Positions 48,020 through 56,556 of a stretch of DNA of 64,000 nt are shown here, one piece after another. How positions within the stretch are numbered: the stretch's first letter is position 1; each line of letters opens with the position of its first letter. The translations under genes and the position numbers were made by a program. The DNA is from Methanobacteriota archaeon (GTDB lineage Archaea > Thermoplasmatota > Poseidoniia > Poseidoniales > Thalassarchaeaceae): positions 39,309 to 103,308 of the forward strand of contig PBGH01000005.1 in assembly GCA_002720055.1 (NCBI GenBank), written 5' to 3'. Under the pieces are notes generated by a model. It had not been told where the DNA came from and searched no databases. It saw only the letters and a list, made by a program, of their open reading frames with translations.

Positions 48020-48724
48020 ATGGTGACGCTGGTAGTTGCTCTAGGGGGTAGCCTTCTCCGCCCTGAGGTCGAGGATCGTAATGAGTGGCTAATCAATATG
48101 GTTTCAATCATAAAATCAAGAGTCATGGCAGGAGATAGAATAGGACTAGTTCTGGGTGGAGGGGCACCAGCTAGAGAAGGAATTGCTCTAGCCAAGTCAG
48201 CTATTGACGAACTGGCAAAGCTCGACAGAGTGGGGATTGCTGCTACACGTCTTAATGCCACGATTTTCAGAGAGGCACTCTCATCCCAGGGAATATCAAT
48301 TTCTAAATTAATTCCTGAAACCATAGATAGAGCCGTTTTAGAGCTTGAAAAATATGGATTGGTAGTTATGGGCGGTACAGAACCTGGCCATACTACGGAT
48401 ACGGTTGCAATTAGTCTTGCAATAGAGGCTGGGGCGAGAAAGTGCATTATAGCAACTAATGTTTCCAAGGTTTTTGCTGAGGATCCCAAGGAAAATCCCG
48501 ATTCTGAATCATTCGATAGGTTAACATTGACGGAACTGCAGAATATAGTGGGCGAGCCAGAGCACTCAGGAGCAGGCAAATCTCAGGTAGTAGACCCGAT
48601 TGGAGTAGATAAGGCGTTAAGGCATAATATCGATCTAGACATTCTTGATGGGAGAGATACAGATAAAATCCGTAAATCTCTACAAGGAGAGGAGTTTGAT
48701 GGAACTATGGTGAGGGGGGAATGA
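48020..48724 (+). CDS. pyrH: UMP kinase, archaeal type
   Basis: Phosphorylates UMP to UDP. An amino-acid-kinase fold: VVALGGSLLRPE at the N-terminus, IGLVLGGGAPAREGI, VMGGTEPGHTTDTVA and TNVSKVFAEDPKENPD, as in archaeal PyrH. 234 residues. Upstream 61 nt separates it from divergent prf1; bases before the ATG read GAGAACG, without a ribosome site. It overlaps the next gene by four bases (ATGA). A long open frame on the other strand (48007-48579) is a shadow. Confidence 0.94.
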   Translation: MVTLVVALGGSLLRPEVEDRNEWLINMVSIIKSRVMAGDRIGLVLGGGAPAREGIALAKSAIDELAKLDRVGIAATRLNATIFREALSSQGISISKLIPETIDRAVLELEKYGLVVMGGTEPGHTTDTVAISLAIEAGARKCIIATNVSKVFAEDPKENPDSESFDRLTLTELQNIVGEPEHSGAGKSQVVDPIGVDKALRHNIDLDILDGRDTDKIRKSLQGEEFDGTMVRGE

Positions 48725-49029
48725 GTAGTCGGAAGGAAACTATCCTCAAGGCAGCCAAGAGGACAGCGAAGCAGGCACATGCTGCTGCTTCTAGGAAGGT
48801 ACAGAAATCAAGAGTTTCTACTAGCGTTGATCCTCATCGGCATTGTTCGGTATGTTGGAAGCCAATTCCTCTGGACAGTGAGCCAGCAATTTGTTCAAGT
48901 GTAGAGTGCTCAAATATGTTTGAAAGAAGGGAAAAGTCGAGACGGAGATTTACATTCGTAATGTATTTGGGAATCGCGATTTTTGTGGGACTTCTTGGAA
49001 TTCAAATTTTCATAGGGGCGACCAGTTAA
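48721..49029 (+). CDS. DUF2116-like zinc-ribbon membrane protein
   Basis: 102 residues: a basic N-terminal segment, a treble-clef or zinc ribbon with HRHCSVCWKPI and AICSSVECSNMFERREK, then a C-terminal helix (about 78-97, FVMYLGIAIFVGLLGIQIF). This order, zinc ribbon then TM, is typical of archaeal DUF2116 proteins, whose function is unknown. ATGA overlap with pyrH indicates coupled translation. Confidence 0.8.
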   Translation: MSSRKETILKAAKRTAKQAHAAASRKVQKSRVSTSVDPHRHCSVCWKPIPLDSEPAICSSVECSNMFERREKSRRRFTFVMYLGIAIFVGLLGIQIFIGATS

Positions 49030-49048
49030 TTGGGAAAGGGATAATGAA

Positions 49049-49630
49049 ATGATGGTGAGGATTCTGTCAATTCTTCCGGGAATAATAGGAATATTGTGTG
49101 CATTGATAGTTATTCTGAGCCTGATAGGTTTTGAACCAGATGAAACTGGGAGCGAGGCACCAATAGTCCCTTGCGCTGATGACGACGTAGGATGTAATGT
49201 GGGAATGACGTCAGACGACATGAGTGTTCCTTCGGCATTTATGCTTCTTGATATTAAATTAGAGGTGGAATGGAATGAACCTGATAGGGGATGGATTGGG
49301 GTCGTGGAATCTGAAGCAGCCCGGGATTGCCCGCCGGATTCAAATGGACTCACTGCATGTACTGCAGAAGATATCAAGGATTTCTTGGTCGCTGGGGGGC
49401 CTGAATCAGGTGGATCAATGGAATTTAGAATAGATCCCGGTAGCTATAGATTCGTTGCGGGTGGACATGATGGTGCTGGACTTGATTCTATGCTGATTGA
49501 GGTAAAAACTAGCATTCATCTTAGTAATTTCGTTGAGTTTACATTGGGAGCTATAGCAATATTACTGCTTGCTGGAGCGGGAGAAATGGCCTTCCCAATA
49601 AGAAATATCTTTGGGAGATTTAGAGATTAG
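49049..49630 (+). CDS. Two-helix membrane protein, unknown function (193 aa)
   Basis: N-terminal helix (about 5-28, ILPGIIGILCALIVILSLI), an external domain of about 120 residues with two possible disulfide pairs (CADDDVGC, CPPDSNGLTAC), then a C-terminal helix (about 163-182, FTLGAIAILLLAGAGEMAF) and a short basic tail. The middle reads as a small beta-sandwich (LEVEWNEPDRGW...SYRFVAGG). No family recognised. 19 nt after the DUF2116-like gene, so co-transcribed. ATG 49052 is an alternative. Confidence 0.75.
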   Translation: MMVRILSILPGIIGILCALIVILSLIGFEPDETGSEAPIVPCADDDVGCNVGMTSDDMSVPSAFMLLDIKLEVEWNEPDRGWIGVVESEAARDCPPDSNGLTACTAEDIKDFLVAGGPESGGSMEFRIDPGSYRFVAGGHDGAGLDSMLIEVKTSIHLSNFVEFTLGAIAILLLAGAGEMAFPIRNIFGRFRD

Positions 49631-49662
49631 TAATCTTGGTTCAGCATCGTTGAATAACCCCT

Positions 49663-49668
49663 CCCCCC
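49663..49668 (+). promoter_or_regulatory. C6 tract upstream of the 38-residue zinc-ribbon gene
   Basis: A CCCCTCCCCCC segment ends ten bases before the ATG at 49679. Similar C-runs lie just before carS and dut starts. It may be a promoter-proximal signature of leaderless genes or a slippage-prone tract. Confidence 0.25.
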
Positions 49669-49678
49669 TGCAATAGAT

Positions 49679-49795
49679 ATGCAGGTTACGAAGTGCCCGA
49701 ACTGTGGTTCTGAGATTGAGGCTACGGGACTAACTGCATCTTATGGTGGATATGACTTCTATTGTGTAATCTGTGGGCATACATGGCATGTCTGA
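49679..49795 (+). CDS. 38-residue zinc-ribbon protein
   Basis: Translated by eye: starts MQVTKCPNCGSEIEATGL and ends CVICGHTWHV, with stop at 49793-49795. Two CxxC knuckles (CPNC, CVIC) followed by a GHTW ending are typical of small archaeal zinc ribbons. It sits between the end of the preceding membrane protein gene (49 nt) and the convergent Nog1-like gene (stop 4 nt away). It is short enough to be missed by automatic calling. Partner and role are unknown; nucleic-acid or ribosome binding is common in such proteins. Confidence 0.75.
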   Translation: MQVTKCPNCGSEIEATGLTASYGGYDFYCVICGHTWHV

Positions 49796-49799
49796 TTGA

Positions 49800-50855
49800 C
49801 TATGTTTTTTGTCCATCTTCTCTTGGCCAATTTTCAGGAAGAGAAAGTGGGTCTTCAACAACATCGGCGCCTATAATTTCAATCAGTGATTCCTTCATCT
49901 TCTCTAGTCCATCCCCGGTTATCGAGCTTATTCTAAAATCTTCTTTCCCGGAGGATTTCTCAATTATGTCTGACTTAGTCTCTGCAACAAATACTAATCT
50001 CCCAGGTAAGAGTTCACGGACCTCTTGGAGTAGATTCTCCTGCTCGGATAAAGGGGTCATTGATTGTTCTGACCTATCAATAAGGAAAAGGAGGACATCA
50101 CCTAGATGTTCCAGGGCTGCAATAGCTTGCATCTCGATCTGGTTCCTATCATCCATTGGACGATCCAAGAGACCAGGTGTATCCACCATCTGGTATACCC
50201 TTCTACGATGGATGAAATGACCGAGGTGAAGTTGCTTGGTGGTGAATGGATAGGATGCTACTTGGGGCTCTCCTGTTGATAGAGCACTGATAAGGGCAGA
50301 TTTACCAACATTAGGGGAGCCGGCTACTACTATGCAAGGCTCAAATGAGTCTATAGAGGGTAGTTTCCTCATAACATCTCTCGCTTCTCCAAGCCACAAA
50401 ATCTGAGGAGATATTTGATCGATGACTGATGACACTCTCCCATATGCATGACGTCTTGCCTTGTGGAAACCATCTATATCCCTGAGTCGCAGAATCTTTG
50501 CTTGGGCCTCTCCTGAGATACGTTGGGATCTCTCCGCTGCCCATTGTAGGGCGCCTAGATTTCTTTTGTAATCGTCACATCCAACTGCTGCATCAACTAG
50601 AGCTCGATCAAATTCCGAAAGGGCGTTCAAACTAGGCCATCTATCGACGTAAGAATTGAGGGTTTTGGTAACAATATCACAAGCGGACTGCACCATCCTA
50701 TTCATCTGTTTACGAACTCTATGATATTTGTCCGGATCCTCGACCAAATCCGCTTGACTGCTTGCTCTTCCGAATGCCTTGTCCAGAATCTCTTGGGGAT
50801 AGAGAACTGTCGGTATTGATCTCCACTCAACTGACACCATACAATTTCGCCCCAT
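49800..50855 (-). CDS. Nog1-family GTPase
   Basis: An Obg-related GTPase expected to act in large ribosomal subunit assembly. An N-terminal helical domain (about 1-155) is followed by the G domain: G1 GSPNVGKS, switch ASYPFTTKQLHLGHF, G3 DTPGLLDRP, and G4 as ETKSD instead of NKxD. The C-terminus is short, so it lacks the extra tail of eukaryotic Nog1. The frame reaches 50882 (TTG); ATG 50855 or ATG 50840 (MVSVEWRSIP) is more likely. It converges with the zinc-ribbon gene and diverges from the 148-residue gene. Confidence 0.88.
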   Translation of the reverse strand: MGRNCMVSVEWRSIPTVLYPQEILDKAFGRASSQADLVEDPDKYHRVRKQMNRMVQSACDIVTKTLNSYVDRWPSLNALSEFDRALVDAAVGCDDYKRNLGALQWAAERSQRISGEAQAKILRLRDIDGFHKARRHAYGRVSSVIDQISPQILWLGEARDVMRKLPSIDSFEPCIVVAGSPNVGKSALISALSTGEPQVASYPFTTKQLHLGHFIHRRRVYQMVDTPGLLDRPMDDRNQIEMQAIAALEHLGDVLLFLIDRSEQSMTPLSEQENLLQEVRELLPGRLVFVAETKSDIIEKSSGKEDFRISSITGDGLEKMKESLIEIIGADVVEDPLSLPENWPREDGQKT

Positions 50856-50957
50856 CACGTCCCGAACGACATTGCACTTCAAGCATTAGCAATTCAAGTA
50901 TGGAAAAACTACATCTCTTACCCGTTTGTTTTTTTATGAAAACATAATCGAAGGCAC

Positions 50958-51404
50958 ATGTCAGGAGGTAGTGAAGGGATGAAAGTTGATGATTTGCCTG
51001 CCTGGGCTAGAAGATTCTACGAAGAATATGGCTCCCCCGATCTTAGTGATCTTGGAGATATTTTTCATGGGCCATTGATGGAAAGGAAATACGGATTAAG
51101 GAGAGACGATTTGGTTGAGGTACTAATGGATAGAAGGATGCTCCCTGAGGATAGAGATCCTTGGTTAAGGGGTATGATGATAGGCGGTAGGAGCTCTTCC
51201 ATAGACCTACTCGATGAAAATGGAGAGTTCAGAACCATATCTAGAGATGTCATAGTTGAGGTTAGGTTAATTTCACATCTGAGAAGGACTTACATAGAAG
51301 ATAAAGAGCTGATTAAATTTGAAAAGGACGATATGAAGAGGAGGTCGGAAGTGCTCGAACTAGCTGAAAAGAATAGTGATGGGGAGAGTAATCTCTGGGG
51401 GTGA
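50958..51404 (+). CDS. Hypothetical protein, 148 residues
   Basis: No family recognised. Charged and soluble; the N-terminal part reads WARRFYEEYGSPDLSDL, the middle IGGRSSSIDLLDENGEF (a possible beta-hairpin) and then a helical end EDKELIKFEKDDMKRR. ATG 50958 or ATG 50979 (preceded by GGAGGT and GAAGGG). It is 3 nt upstream of the pterin dehydratase and likely co-transcribed with it. Divergent from the Nog1-like gene. Confidence 0.7.
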   Translation: MSGGSEGMKVDDLPAWARRFYEEYGSPDLSDLGDIFHGPLMERKYGLRRDDLVEVLMDRRMLPEDRDPWLRGMMIGGRSSSIDLLDENGEFRTISRDVIVEVRLISHLRRTYIEDKELIKFEKDDMKRRSEVLELAEKNSDGESNLWG

Positions 51405-51407
51405 AAT

Positions 51408-51734
51408 ATGGATAATCTATCAGCAAAGGACTGTATACCCTGCCAAGGAGGAGTACCTCCCTTGAGTGAAGAGGAAAGTGCAGCATTTCTAGCACAGGTT
51501 AATTCTGATTGGAGTGTTATTGATAATCATCACCTAATCAGAACATGGGAGTTTCCTGACTTTTCTACCTCGCTCGATTTTACAAATCAGTTAGGGGCAA
51601 TTTGTGAGGAACAGGGGCATCATGCGGATTTTCAACTCAGTTGGGGAAAGGTTGTAGCCATAATTTTCACCCACAAGATCGACGCTCTTACCGAATCAGA
51701 CTTTGTCCTAGCTTCCAAATTTGATCAGATTTAG
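51408..51734 (+). CDS. Pterin-4-alpha-carbinolamine dehydratase (PCD/DCoH)
   Basis: Dehydrates 4a-hydroxy-tetrahydropterin, recycling pterin cofactor. 108 residues with the hallmark EEQGHHADFQLSWGKV (H71, H72) and a TH..DALTESDF end. GGGGGTG is 4-10 nt upstream of ATG 51408. No aromatic amino-acid hydroxylase is in the window; some PCDs act in molybdopterin or folate side reactions instead. Overlaps in its last codons the longer frame of the nitroreductase gene. Confidence 0.92.
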   Translation: MDNLSAKDCIPCQGGVPPLSEEESAAFLAQVNSDWSVIDNHHLIRTWEFPDFSTSLDFTNQLGAICEEQGHHADFQLSWGKVVAIIFTHKIDALTESDFVLASKFDQI

Positions 51735-51747
51735 CTTCGGTGACCTA

Positions 51748-52320
51748 ATGGAAGAGTTCCAGGAAGTTTTGACTTCTAGAAGAACAATATACAGATTCAA
51801 AGACGATGCTATAGGCCGAACCGAGCTAGAGAAATCCTTCATGGCTGCCAGAAACGCACCTTGTCACAAACATACTAATCCATGGAGATTCTATGTATTG
51901 GGGCCTGAAGCAAGAAGGATGATGGTTCCGGAAATCGAAAGATTATCCACCGAGAAGGCAAAAAATTCTGGAAGTGATGACTTGAGTAAAGTAGTTGAAA
52001 GGGCTGTAAGAAAAATTTTACAACCCCCTGTTCTAATCTGTGTAACTAGTTTGAAAAGTCCGGATGATTCATTTAAGGAGGAAGAAGATTATGCTGCCAC
52101 TGTTTGTGCTACACACAATATGGTCCTCTCATTATGGGCACAGGGTATTGGTTGCCAATGGAGTACTGGATCGATCACTCGGTCTAATTCTGCTTACTCT
52201 GCGATTGGCGTCTCCAGAGATGAAGAGAGGATTATTGGATTCATCAAAGCTGGTTATCCAGAAGAAGTTCCTCGGAGAGAAAAGAAGGATTTAGTTGAGA
52301 TAAGGAGTTATCTAGATTAG
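51748..52320 (+). CDS. Nitroreductase-family flavoprotein
   Basis: An FMN- and NAD(P)H-dependent reductase of 190 residues. RRTIYRFKDDAI at the start, NAPCHKHTNPWRFYVLG as the FMN-contact segment, and WAQGIGCQWSTG with IGFIKAGYPEEVPRREKK at the end fit the family. ATG 51748 (preceded by GGTGA) is chosen; the open frame continues to TTG 51721. Substrate unknown. It follows the PCD gene by 13 nt and precedes a quinone-reductase-like gene, so a small redox cluster is likely. Confidence 0.88.
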   Translation: MEEFQEVLTSRRTIYRFKDDAIGRTELEKSFMAARNAPCHKHTNPWRFYVLGPEARRMMVPEIERLSTEKAKNSGSDDLSKVVERAVRKILQPPVLICVTSLKSPDDSFKEEEDYAATVCATHNMVLSLWAQGIGCQWSTGSITRSNSAYSAIGVSRDEERIIGFIKAGYPEEVPRREKKDLVEIRSYLD

Positions 52321-52353
52321 TTCAGAAATTATAATTTTAGTCCGGGTGATGTG

Positions 52354-53376
52354 ATGAGGAAGATTGTTTACCCGAAAGCAGGTGGAGTAGAGACGATTCA
52401 GATTATCGAAGTTGAAGACCCTATCCCAAAATCATCTGAAGTCCGGGTTAGAGTCCATAGAGCTGGCATAAACTTCGCAGAGCTAATGATGCGCCAAGGC
52501 ATTTATCGATCTGGTCCCGATTTTCCATTCACTCCTGGATATGAGTGCTCCGGCGAGATTGATAGCATTGGCAGTGACGTAACTGGCTTTCAGATTGGAG
52601 ACAGAGTGATAGCAATGACTGGTTTTGGGGGATATGCAGAAAAGGTCTGTCTGAATTACAAAAGAGTGGTGGCCCTACCAATATCGGTAACTTTTGATCA
52701 AGCTGCGGCGATTCCTGTCACATATGGGACTGCTTTCCACATGCTTGTCCACCTTGGAAGATTCTCAAAGGGGGAGACTGTCCTAGTCCACCACGCAGCG
52801 GGTGGCGTTGGGACTGCAGTTGCTCAGATATGTCAGTCATTGGGGGCATCCAAAGTTATTGGGACTGCTTCCGAAGGAAAGAGAGATTTTGTAGAATCTT
52901 TGGGAATGAAATTTGTAGACAGTTCGACCGGAGATTTTGTCAAGATATGTAAAGGACTAACCGACGGTAAAGGGGTCCATCATGCAATAGATCCTGTCGG
53001 TGGAAGCCACCTTATGAAATCATATAAATCACTTAGAAAGGGAGGAAAATTGTACTATTTCGGAGCTTCTGCAGCAGTTAAGGGCAATAGAAGATCGAGG
53101 TTAGCAGAGCTAAGAATGTGGCTGGGAATGCCACGTTTCGACCCACTAAGGTTGATGAGTTCTAACAAAGCGGTTTTTGGGGTCCATATGGGTCTGTTAG
53201 AAGACTCGTCCATTTTTGAGGGTCATCTTACTTCAATTAACAATATGCTGCTCGAAGGGAGTGTGGAACCAATTATTGATTCGATTTGGAGATTTGAGCG
53301 GGTCGCAGAAGCGCAGATGCATATCCATGAAAGGAAAAACAAAGGCAAGGTACTTCTGGATTTTTCTCCTAAATAA
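52354..53376 (+). CDS. Quinone oxidoreductase-like medium-chain reductase (VAT1-like)
   Basis: NADPH-dependent zinc-free MDR. GYECSGEIDSIGSDVTGFQIGD in the N-terminal GroES-like domain, VLVHHAAGGVGTAVAQ as the Rossmann motif, then GVHHAIDPVGG. Synaptic-vesicle VAT1 proteins share the MRMWLGMPRFDPLRLM-type insertion seen at about 250-270. GGTGATGTG precedes the ATG at 52354. 340 residues. It converges with the aIF2-beta gene, whose stop is adjacent. Confidence 0.88.
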   Translation: MRKIVYPKAGGVETIQIIEVEDPIPKSSEVRVRVHRAGINFAELMMRQGIYRSGPDFPFTPGYECSGEIDSIGSDVTGFQIGDRVIAMTGFGGYAEKVCLNYKRVVALPISVTFDQAAAIPVTYGTAFHMLVHLGRFSKGETVLVHHAAGGVGTAVAQICQSLGASKVIGTASEGKRDFVESLGMKFVDSSTGDFVKICKGLTDGKGVHHAIDPVGGSHLMKSYKSLRKGGKLYYFGASAAVKGNRRSRLAELRMWLGMPRFDPLRLMSSNKAVFGVHMGLLEDSSIFEGHLTSINNMLLEGSVEPIIDSIWRFERVAEAQMHIHERKNKGKVLLDFSPK

Positions 53377-53793
53377 TCAGAGTCTTACTGGCCTAGTAGC
53401 TCCGCAAGCTTGACATTTTAGAAGAGTAGTACGGTCTTCTCTTAAAAATCTGGTATCTGGAGCCTTACATTCTGCACATAGAATATATGTCTTTACGTAT
53501 GACACAATCTTCTCTTTGATTCTCTTGGGTGGAACCTTACCCTTTAGCATGATTCGAAATTGCTCAATTGTACCAGATGTCCCTAGCTCATTTAGAAGAT
53601 ACTGAAAAACATGATTCGCATCGCGATCCATGGCATCCACTATCTCTGAAAAATTTCTAAGAATAGTTTGACTTCCTTCGATGAGTATATCTGGGGTCGG
53701 CATTGTCCATCTTGAACGCTCACTGATATCCTTAGGTATACGCTCTCTAGCCCTATCTAGTAGAGACTCATATTCGCGGTTAGTCACATGCAC
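53377..53793 (-). CDS. Translation initiation factor aIF2 beta
   Basis: Subunit of the archaeal initiator-tRNA carrier. 138 residues: N-terminal helix, central alpha/beta domain (NHVFQYLLNELGTSG, RIKEKIVSYVKTYILC), and a C-terminal zinc ribbon CAEC...CQAC. First codon is GTG at 53793 (or GTG 53787); no ATG lies near. Divergent from dut. Confidence 0.93.
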   Translation of the reverse strand: MHVTNREYESLLDRARERIPKDISERSRWTMPTPDILIEGSQTILRNFSEIVDAMDRDANHVFQYLLNELGTSGTIEQFRIMLKGKVPPKRIKEKIVSYVKTYILCAECKAPDTRFLREDRTTLLKCQACGATRPVRL

Positions 53794-53854
53794 CCGACAA
53801 TAGTGGCCCTTTTCACCTCACCGGGAGTATGGAGAATCGTCAAGGACCTATTCG

Positions 53855-53863
53855 CCCCCCCCC
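53855..53863 (+). promoter_or_regulatory. C9 tract just upstream of dut
   Basis: Nine Cs, then TGAAGT and the dut ATG at 53870. No Shine-Dalgarno sequence. Together with C-runs before carS, the 38-residue zinc ribbon and gfcR (54349-54355, 36 nt away) it suggests a recurring feature or a length-variable homopolymer. Confidence 0.3.
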
Positions 53864-53869
53864 TGAAGT

Positions 53870-54319
53870 ATGAGTAAGCGAGTTTCAGTTAAGTTTGCTA
53901 GAACTGATCCAAATGCCAAAATTCCCACAAAGGGAAGTGAATTTGCTGCAGGTTGGGACATATATTCATTAGAAGATACTGAGGTAAAATTTCGTTCTAG
54001 TGTTAAATTGAGGACTGGTTTACATGTCGCAATTCCTGAGGGTTTTGAAGGACAGGTGAGAGCAAGATCTTCATTGGGGTCCAAGGGACTTATCCTCCCT
54101 CACAGCATTGGGACTATAGATTCGGATTATAGGGGAGAGTTGTTCATCCTAATGACTTGGATTGGTGAAGGAGGGTCATATCTGGTAAAGTCTGGTGAAA
54201 GAATTGCACAGTTAGTTATCGCACCAATTCCAAATGTTAATTTCTCTGAGGTTAAAATTGATGATCTTGGTAAAACTGAGAGAGGAGAAGGTGGATTCGG
54301 GAGTACAGGAAGATTCTAA
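53870..54319 (+). CDS. dut: dUTP diphosphatase
   Basis: Hydrolyses dUTP to dUMP, lowering uracil in DNA. 149 residues with motifs GSEFAAGWDIYSLED, VRARSSLGSKGLIL, GTIDSDYRGE, SGERIAQLVI and GKTERGEGGFGSTG, the five trimeric-dUTPase motifs. ATG at 53870 directly follows a C-rich stretch. It is divergent from aIF2-beta and separated from gfcR by 72 nt. Confidence 0.95.
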   Translation: MSKRVSVKFARTDPNAKIPTKGSEFAAGWDIYSLEDTEVKFRSSVKLRTGLHVAIPEGFEGQVRARSSLGSKGLILPHSIGTIDSDYRGELFILMTWIGEGGSYLVKSGERIAQLVIAPIPNVNFSEVKIDDLGKTERGEGGFGSTGRF

Positions 54320-54391
54320 CTGTAGACAAAACGTATCAATACATAGATCCCCCCCGGTGGATTCATATCGCCGGAACTCCAGCGGTAGTTA

Positions 54392-54973
54392 ATGCACCTC
54401 AGTGTTGATGAACTACGGGAAAAGGTGGAGGAGTTCAGATCAAGCGGGCTCAACACTCAGCAAATAGCTGACGAGCTATCATTATCTCAGACTACTGTGC
54501 AATGGCTTTCTGCGAGTGACTTTGAGGTCGATGAAAAGCCCGTAGATGTCAAAGTGGGGTGGAGATCAATAGCAGTCAAAGGAGATAGAATTGAAGCTAT
54601 ATCTTATGTTTTTTGTGATATAATTGAAGAAATGGTTGGTGAGGAAATTGATACTATCGTGGGTGTAAGCATCAATGGAATAGCTTTCGCTCAGGCAGTT
54701 TCTTCCATATTAGATTTGGAGCTTTCAGTAGTAAGAAGCATCAATGAAGATGTCAGTGGCCATCTTTCCCAAGTATATGCTGGAGTAGAAGGAAAAAGAG
54801 TAGTAATCATTGATGATGTATACTCGTCTGGCAAAACTATGAAGAAGATATCTGGAGATCTAACTAAAGCAGGAGCCGAGGTTAAACTATGCATGGTTCT
54901 GGTGAATAAGTCTTGGGATGATGATGTGGGAGGGTTTCCGCTCCGGGCACTTGTTAGGGCGGCTACCGTCTGA
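54392..54973 (+). CDS. gfcR: GfcR-family regulator: HTH plus phosphoribosyltransferase-like domain
   Basis: N-terminal helix-turn-helix (LNTQQIADELSLSQTTVQWL) joined to a PRTase fold with the PRPP signature VVIIDDVYSSGKTM (about 144-157). Haloarchaeal GfcR activates sugar-catabolism genes; here the ligand and targets are unknown. The protein was long annotated as orotate phosphoribosyltransferase-like. It precedes lysS by 8 nt, an odd pairing for a regulator of sugars. Confidence 0.85.
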   Translation: MHLSVDELREKVEEFRSSGLNTQQIADELSLSQTTVQWLSASDFEVDEKPVDVKVGWRSIAVKGDRIEAISYVFCDIIEEMVGEEIDTIVGVSINGIAFAQAVSSILDLELSVVRSINEDVSGHLSQVYAGVEGKRVVIIDDVYSSGKTMKKISGDLTKAGAEVKLCMVLVNKSWDDDVGGFPLRALVRAATV

Positions 54974-54981
54974 GGTGGCAT

Positions 54982-56556
54982 ATGCACTGGGCGGATTACA
55001 CCGCACAAAGGCTCAAGGAGCGTGGGGTAAATCAGGTCTCCGCATCGGGGATCACTCCGTCTGGAGAATTCCACATAGGCCACCTCAGGGAAATACTCTC
55101 TGCTGAGATGATTCATAGGGCATGCTTAGATGCCGGAATGAGCTCAAAATATATTTTCATCGTAGATTCTATGGATCCATTAAGAAGGGTGTACGACTTC
55201 CTTTCACCTGAATACGAGGAGTATATTGGATTCCCGCTGGCATCCATACCTGCACCAGACACTGAGGGGAAGCCTAGTGACACTAGTATTTCTTATGCTG
55301 AATATTTCCTCAATCCTTTCCTGGAAGCTCTGGAACAGATCGGAGTAAAACCGGAAGTAGTGATGAATCACGAGAGTTACGAGGCGGGTGAATTCGCAGA
55401 ATTTATTGACTCGGCCATTAATAATAAAGAGGAAATTAGGAGTACTATTCAAGAAATCTCAGGCAGAGAACTGCCGAAAGAATGGTTTCCTTACAGCCCA
55501 ATTGGATCTGATGGGAGTTTAGATGGAGTCATAGTTACAGGGTATGAGAAACCATACGTATTCTGGACGGACTCACATGGCGTGGAGGGCAGGTCGGATA
55601 TCAGAAAGGGAGAGGGGAAGATGCCCTGGAGAATTGACTGGGCGGCAAGGTGGATTATTCATGGCATAACCTGTGAACCTGCGGGAAAAGATCACGGAGC
55701 TTCAGGGGGTAGTTATGACACTGGCATCCCGATTTGCAAAATTCTTGGAGGCAACCCTCCGGATAAGATAGTCTACGAGTGGATTCAATTGAAGGGAATT
55801 GGGCCTATGTCTAGCTCTTCGGGAGTGACTATAGGTCCTATGGAAGCACTTACTTTAGTTCCTCCCGAGATTCTTAGATACATAATCGCTAGAAGTAAGA
55901 TTAATCGGCATATAGAGTTCGATACTGGTAATTCTCTGTTCCAAACAGCGGATGAATACGAGAGGCTTGTATCAGCATCCTCTCCAGATTTAGAAGGAAT
56001 GAACAAACGACAGCTTGTCGCACAACAGACTCAGGCCGGTGCGATTAGATTGAGTCAGGTGAAAACTGACTCAGATCCTAGAGAATCGATAGGAGGGGTG
56101 ACCTTCAGGCATCTATCTATGCTAGCACAAATCAAGTCATCTGATGATGATGTCTGGACCTCTCTGAATAGATCTGGCCACATCAAAGGAAATCCTGGAG
56201 CTGCACTAAAAATCAGACTCTCCAGAATGCGAACTTGGATAAATGGGCCCCACTTCCCTGAAGAGTCGCGCATATATATTCAAAGCGAGATTAGCAATGA
56301 AACAAAATCTTTGATTGGGAGATTGGGAGTTTTGTTTCTAACTAATCTCTCCTCGCTTCTTTCTGACTGTGAGTGGAACGAAGAAGAGATATCTACAGCT
56401 ATTTCCCAAGCTTGCGACAATACTGGGATTGAAAGAAAAGAAGGTTATTCGGCTGTTTATTTGGCTATGATTGGCAGGACTCACGGTCCGAAGGCATCCG
56501 CGCTACTTTTCGAAATGGAGAGGAGTACTGTAATTTCTCTTTTTGATAGTAGATAG
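54982..56556 (+). CDS. lysS: Lysyl-tRNA synthetase, class I
   Basis: Archaeal-type class I LysRS of 524 residues. HIGH is at 31-34 (GEFHIGHLRE), the KMSKS-like loop is GPMSSSSG near residue 275, and PAGKDHGASGGSYDTG is the conserved ATP/lysine region. AGGTGG lies six bases before ATG 54982. Short spacing from gfcR and overlap with the NTF2-like frame suggest an operon. A class I rather than class II enzyme is an archaeal trait, also found in some bacteria. Confidence 0.95.
   Translation: MHWADYTAQRLKERGVNQVSASGITPSGEFHIGHLREILSAEMIHRACLDAGMSSKYIFIVDSMDPLRRVYDFLSPEYEEYIGFPLASIPAPDTEGKPSDTSISYAEYFLNPFLEALEQIGVKPEVVMNHESYEAGEFAEFIDSAINNKEEIRSTIQEISGRELPKEWFPYSPIGSDGSLDGVIVTGYEKPYVFWTDSHGVEGRSDIRKGEGKMPWRIDWAARWIIHGITCEPAGKDHGASGGSYDTGIPICKILGGNPPDKIVYEWIQLKGIGPMSSSSGVTIGPMEALTLVPPEILRYIIARSKINRHIEFDTGNSLFQTADEYERLVSASSPDLEGMNKRQLVAQQTQAGAIRLSQVKTDSDPRESIGGVTFRHLSMLAQIKSSDDDVWTSLNRSGHIKGNPGAALKIRLSRMRTWINGPHFPEESRIYIQSEISNETKSLIGRLGVLFLTNLSSLLSDCEWNEEEISTAISQACDNTGIERKEGYSAVYLAMIGRTHGPKASALLFEMERSTVISLFDSR

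Noticed and set aside
48007..48579. 190-codon frame antisense to pyrH
   Set aside because: It lies opposite a clear UMP kinase and its low-complexity Ser/Pro-rich product has no family pattern.
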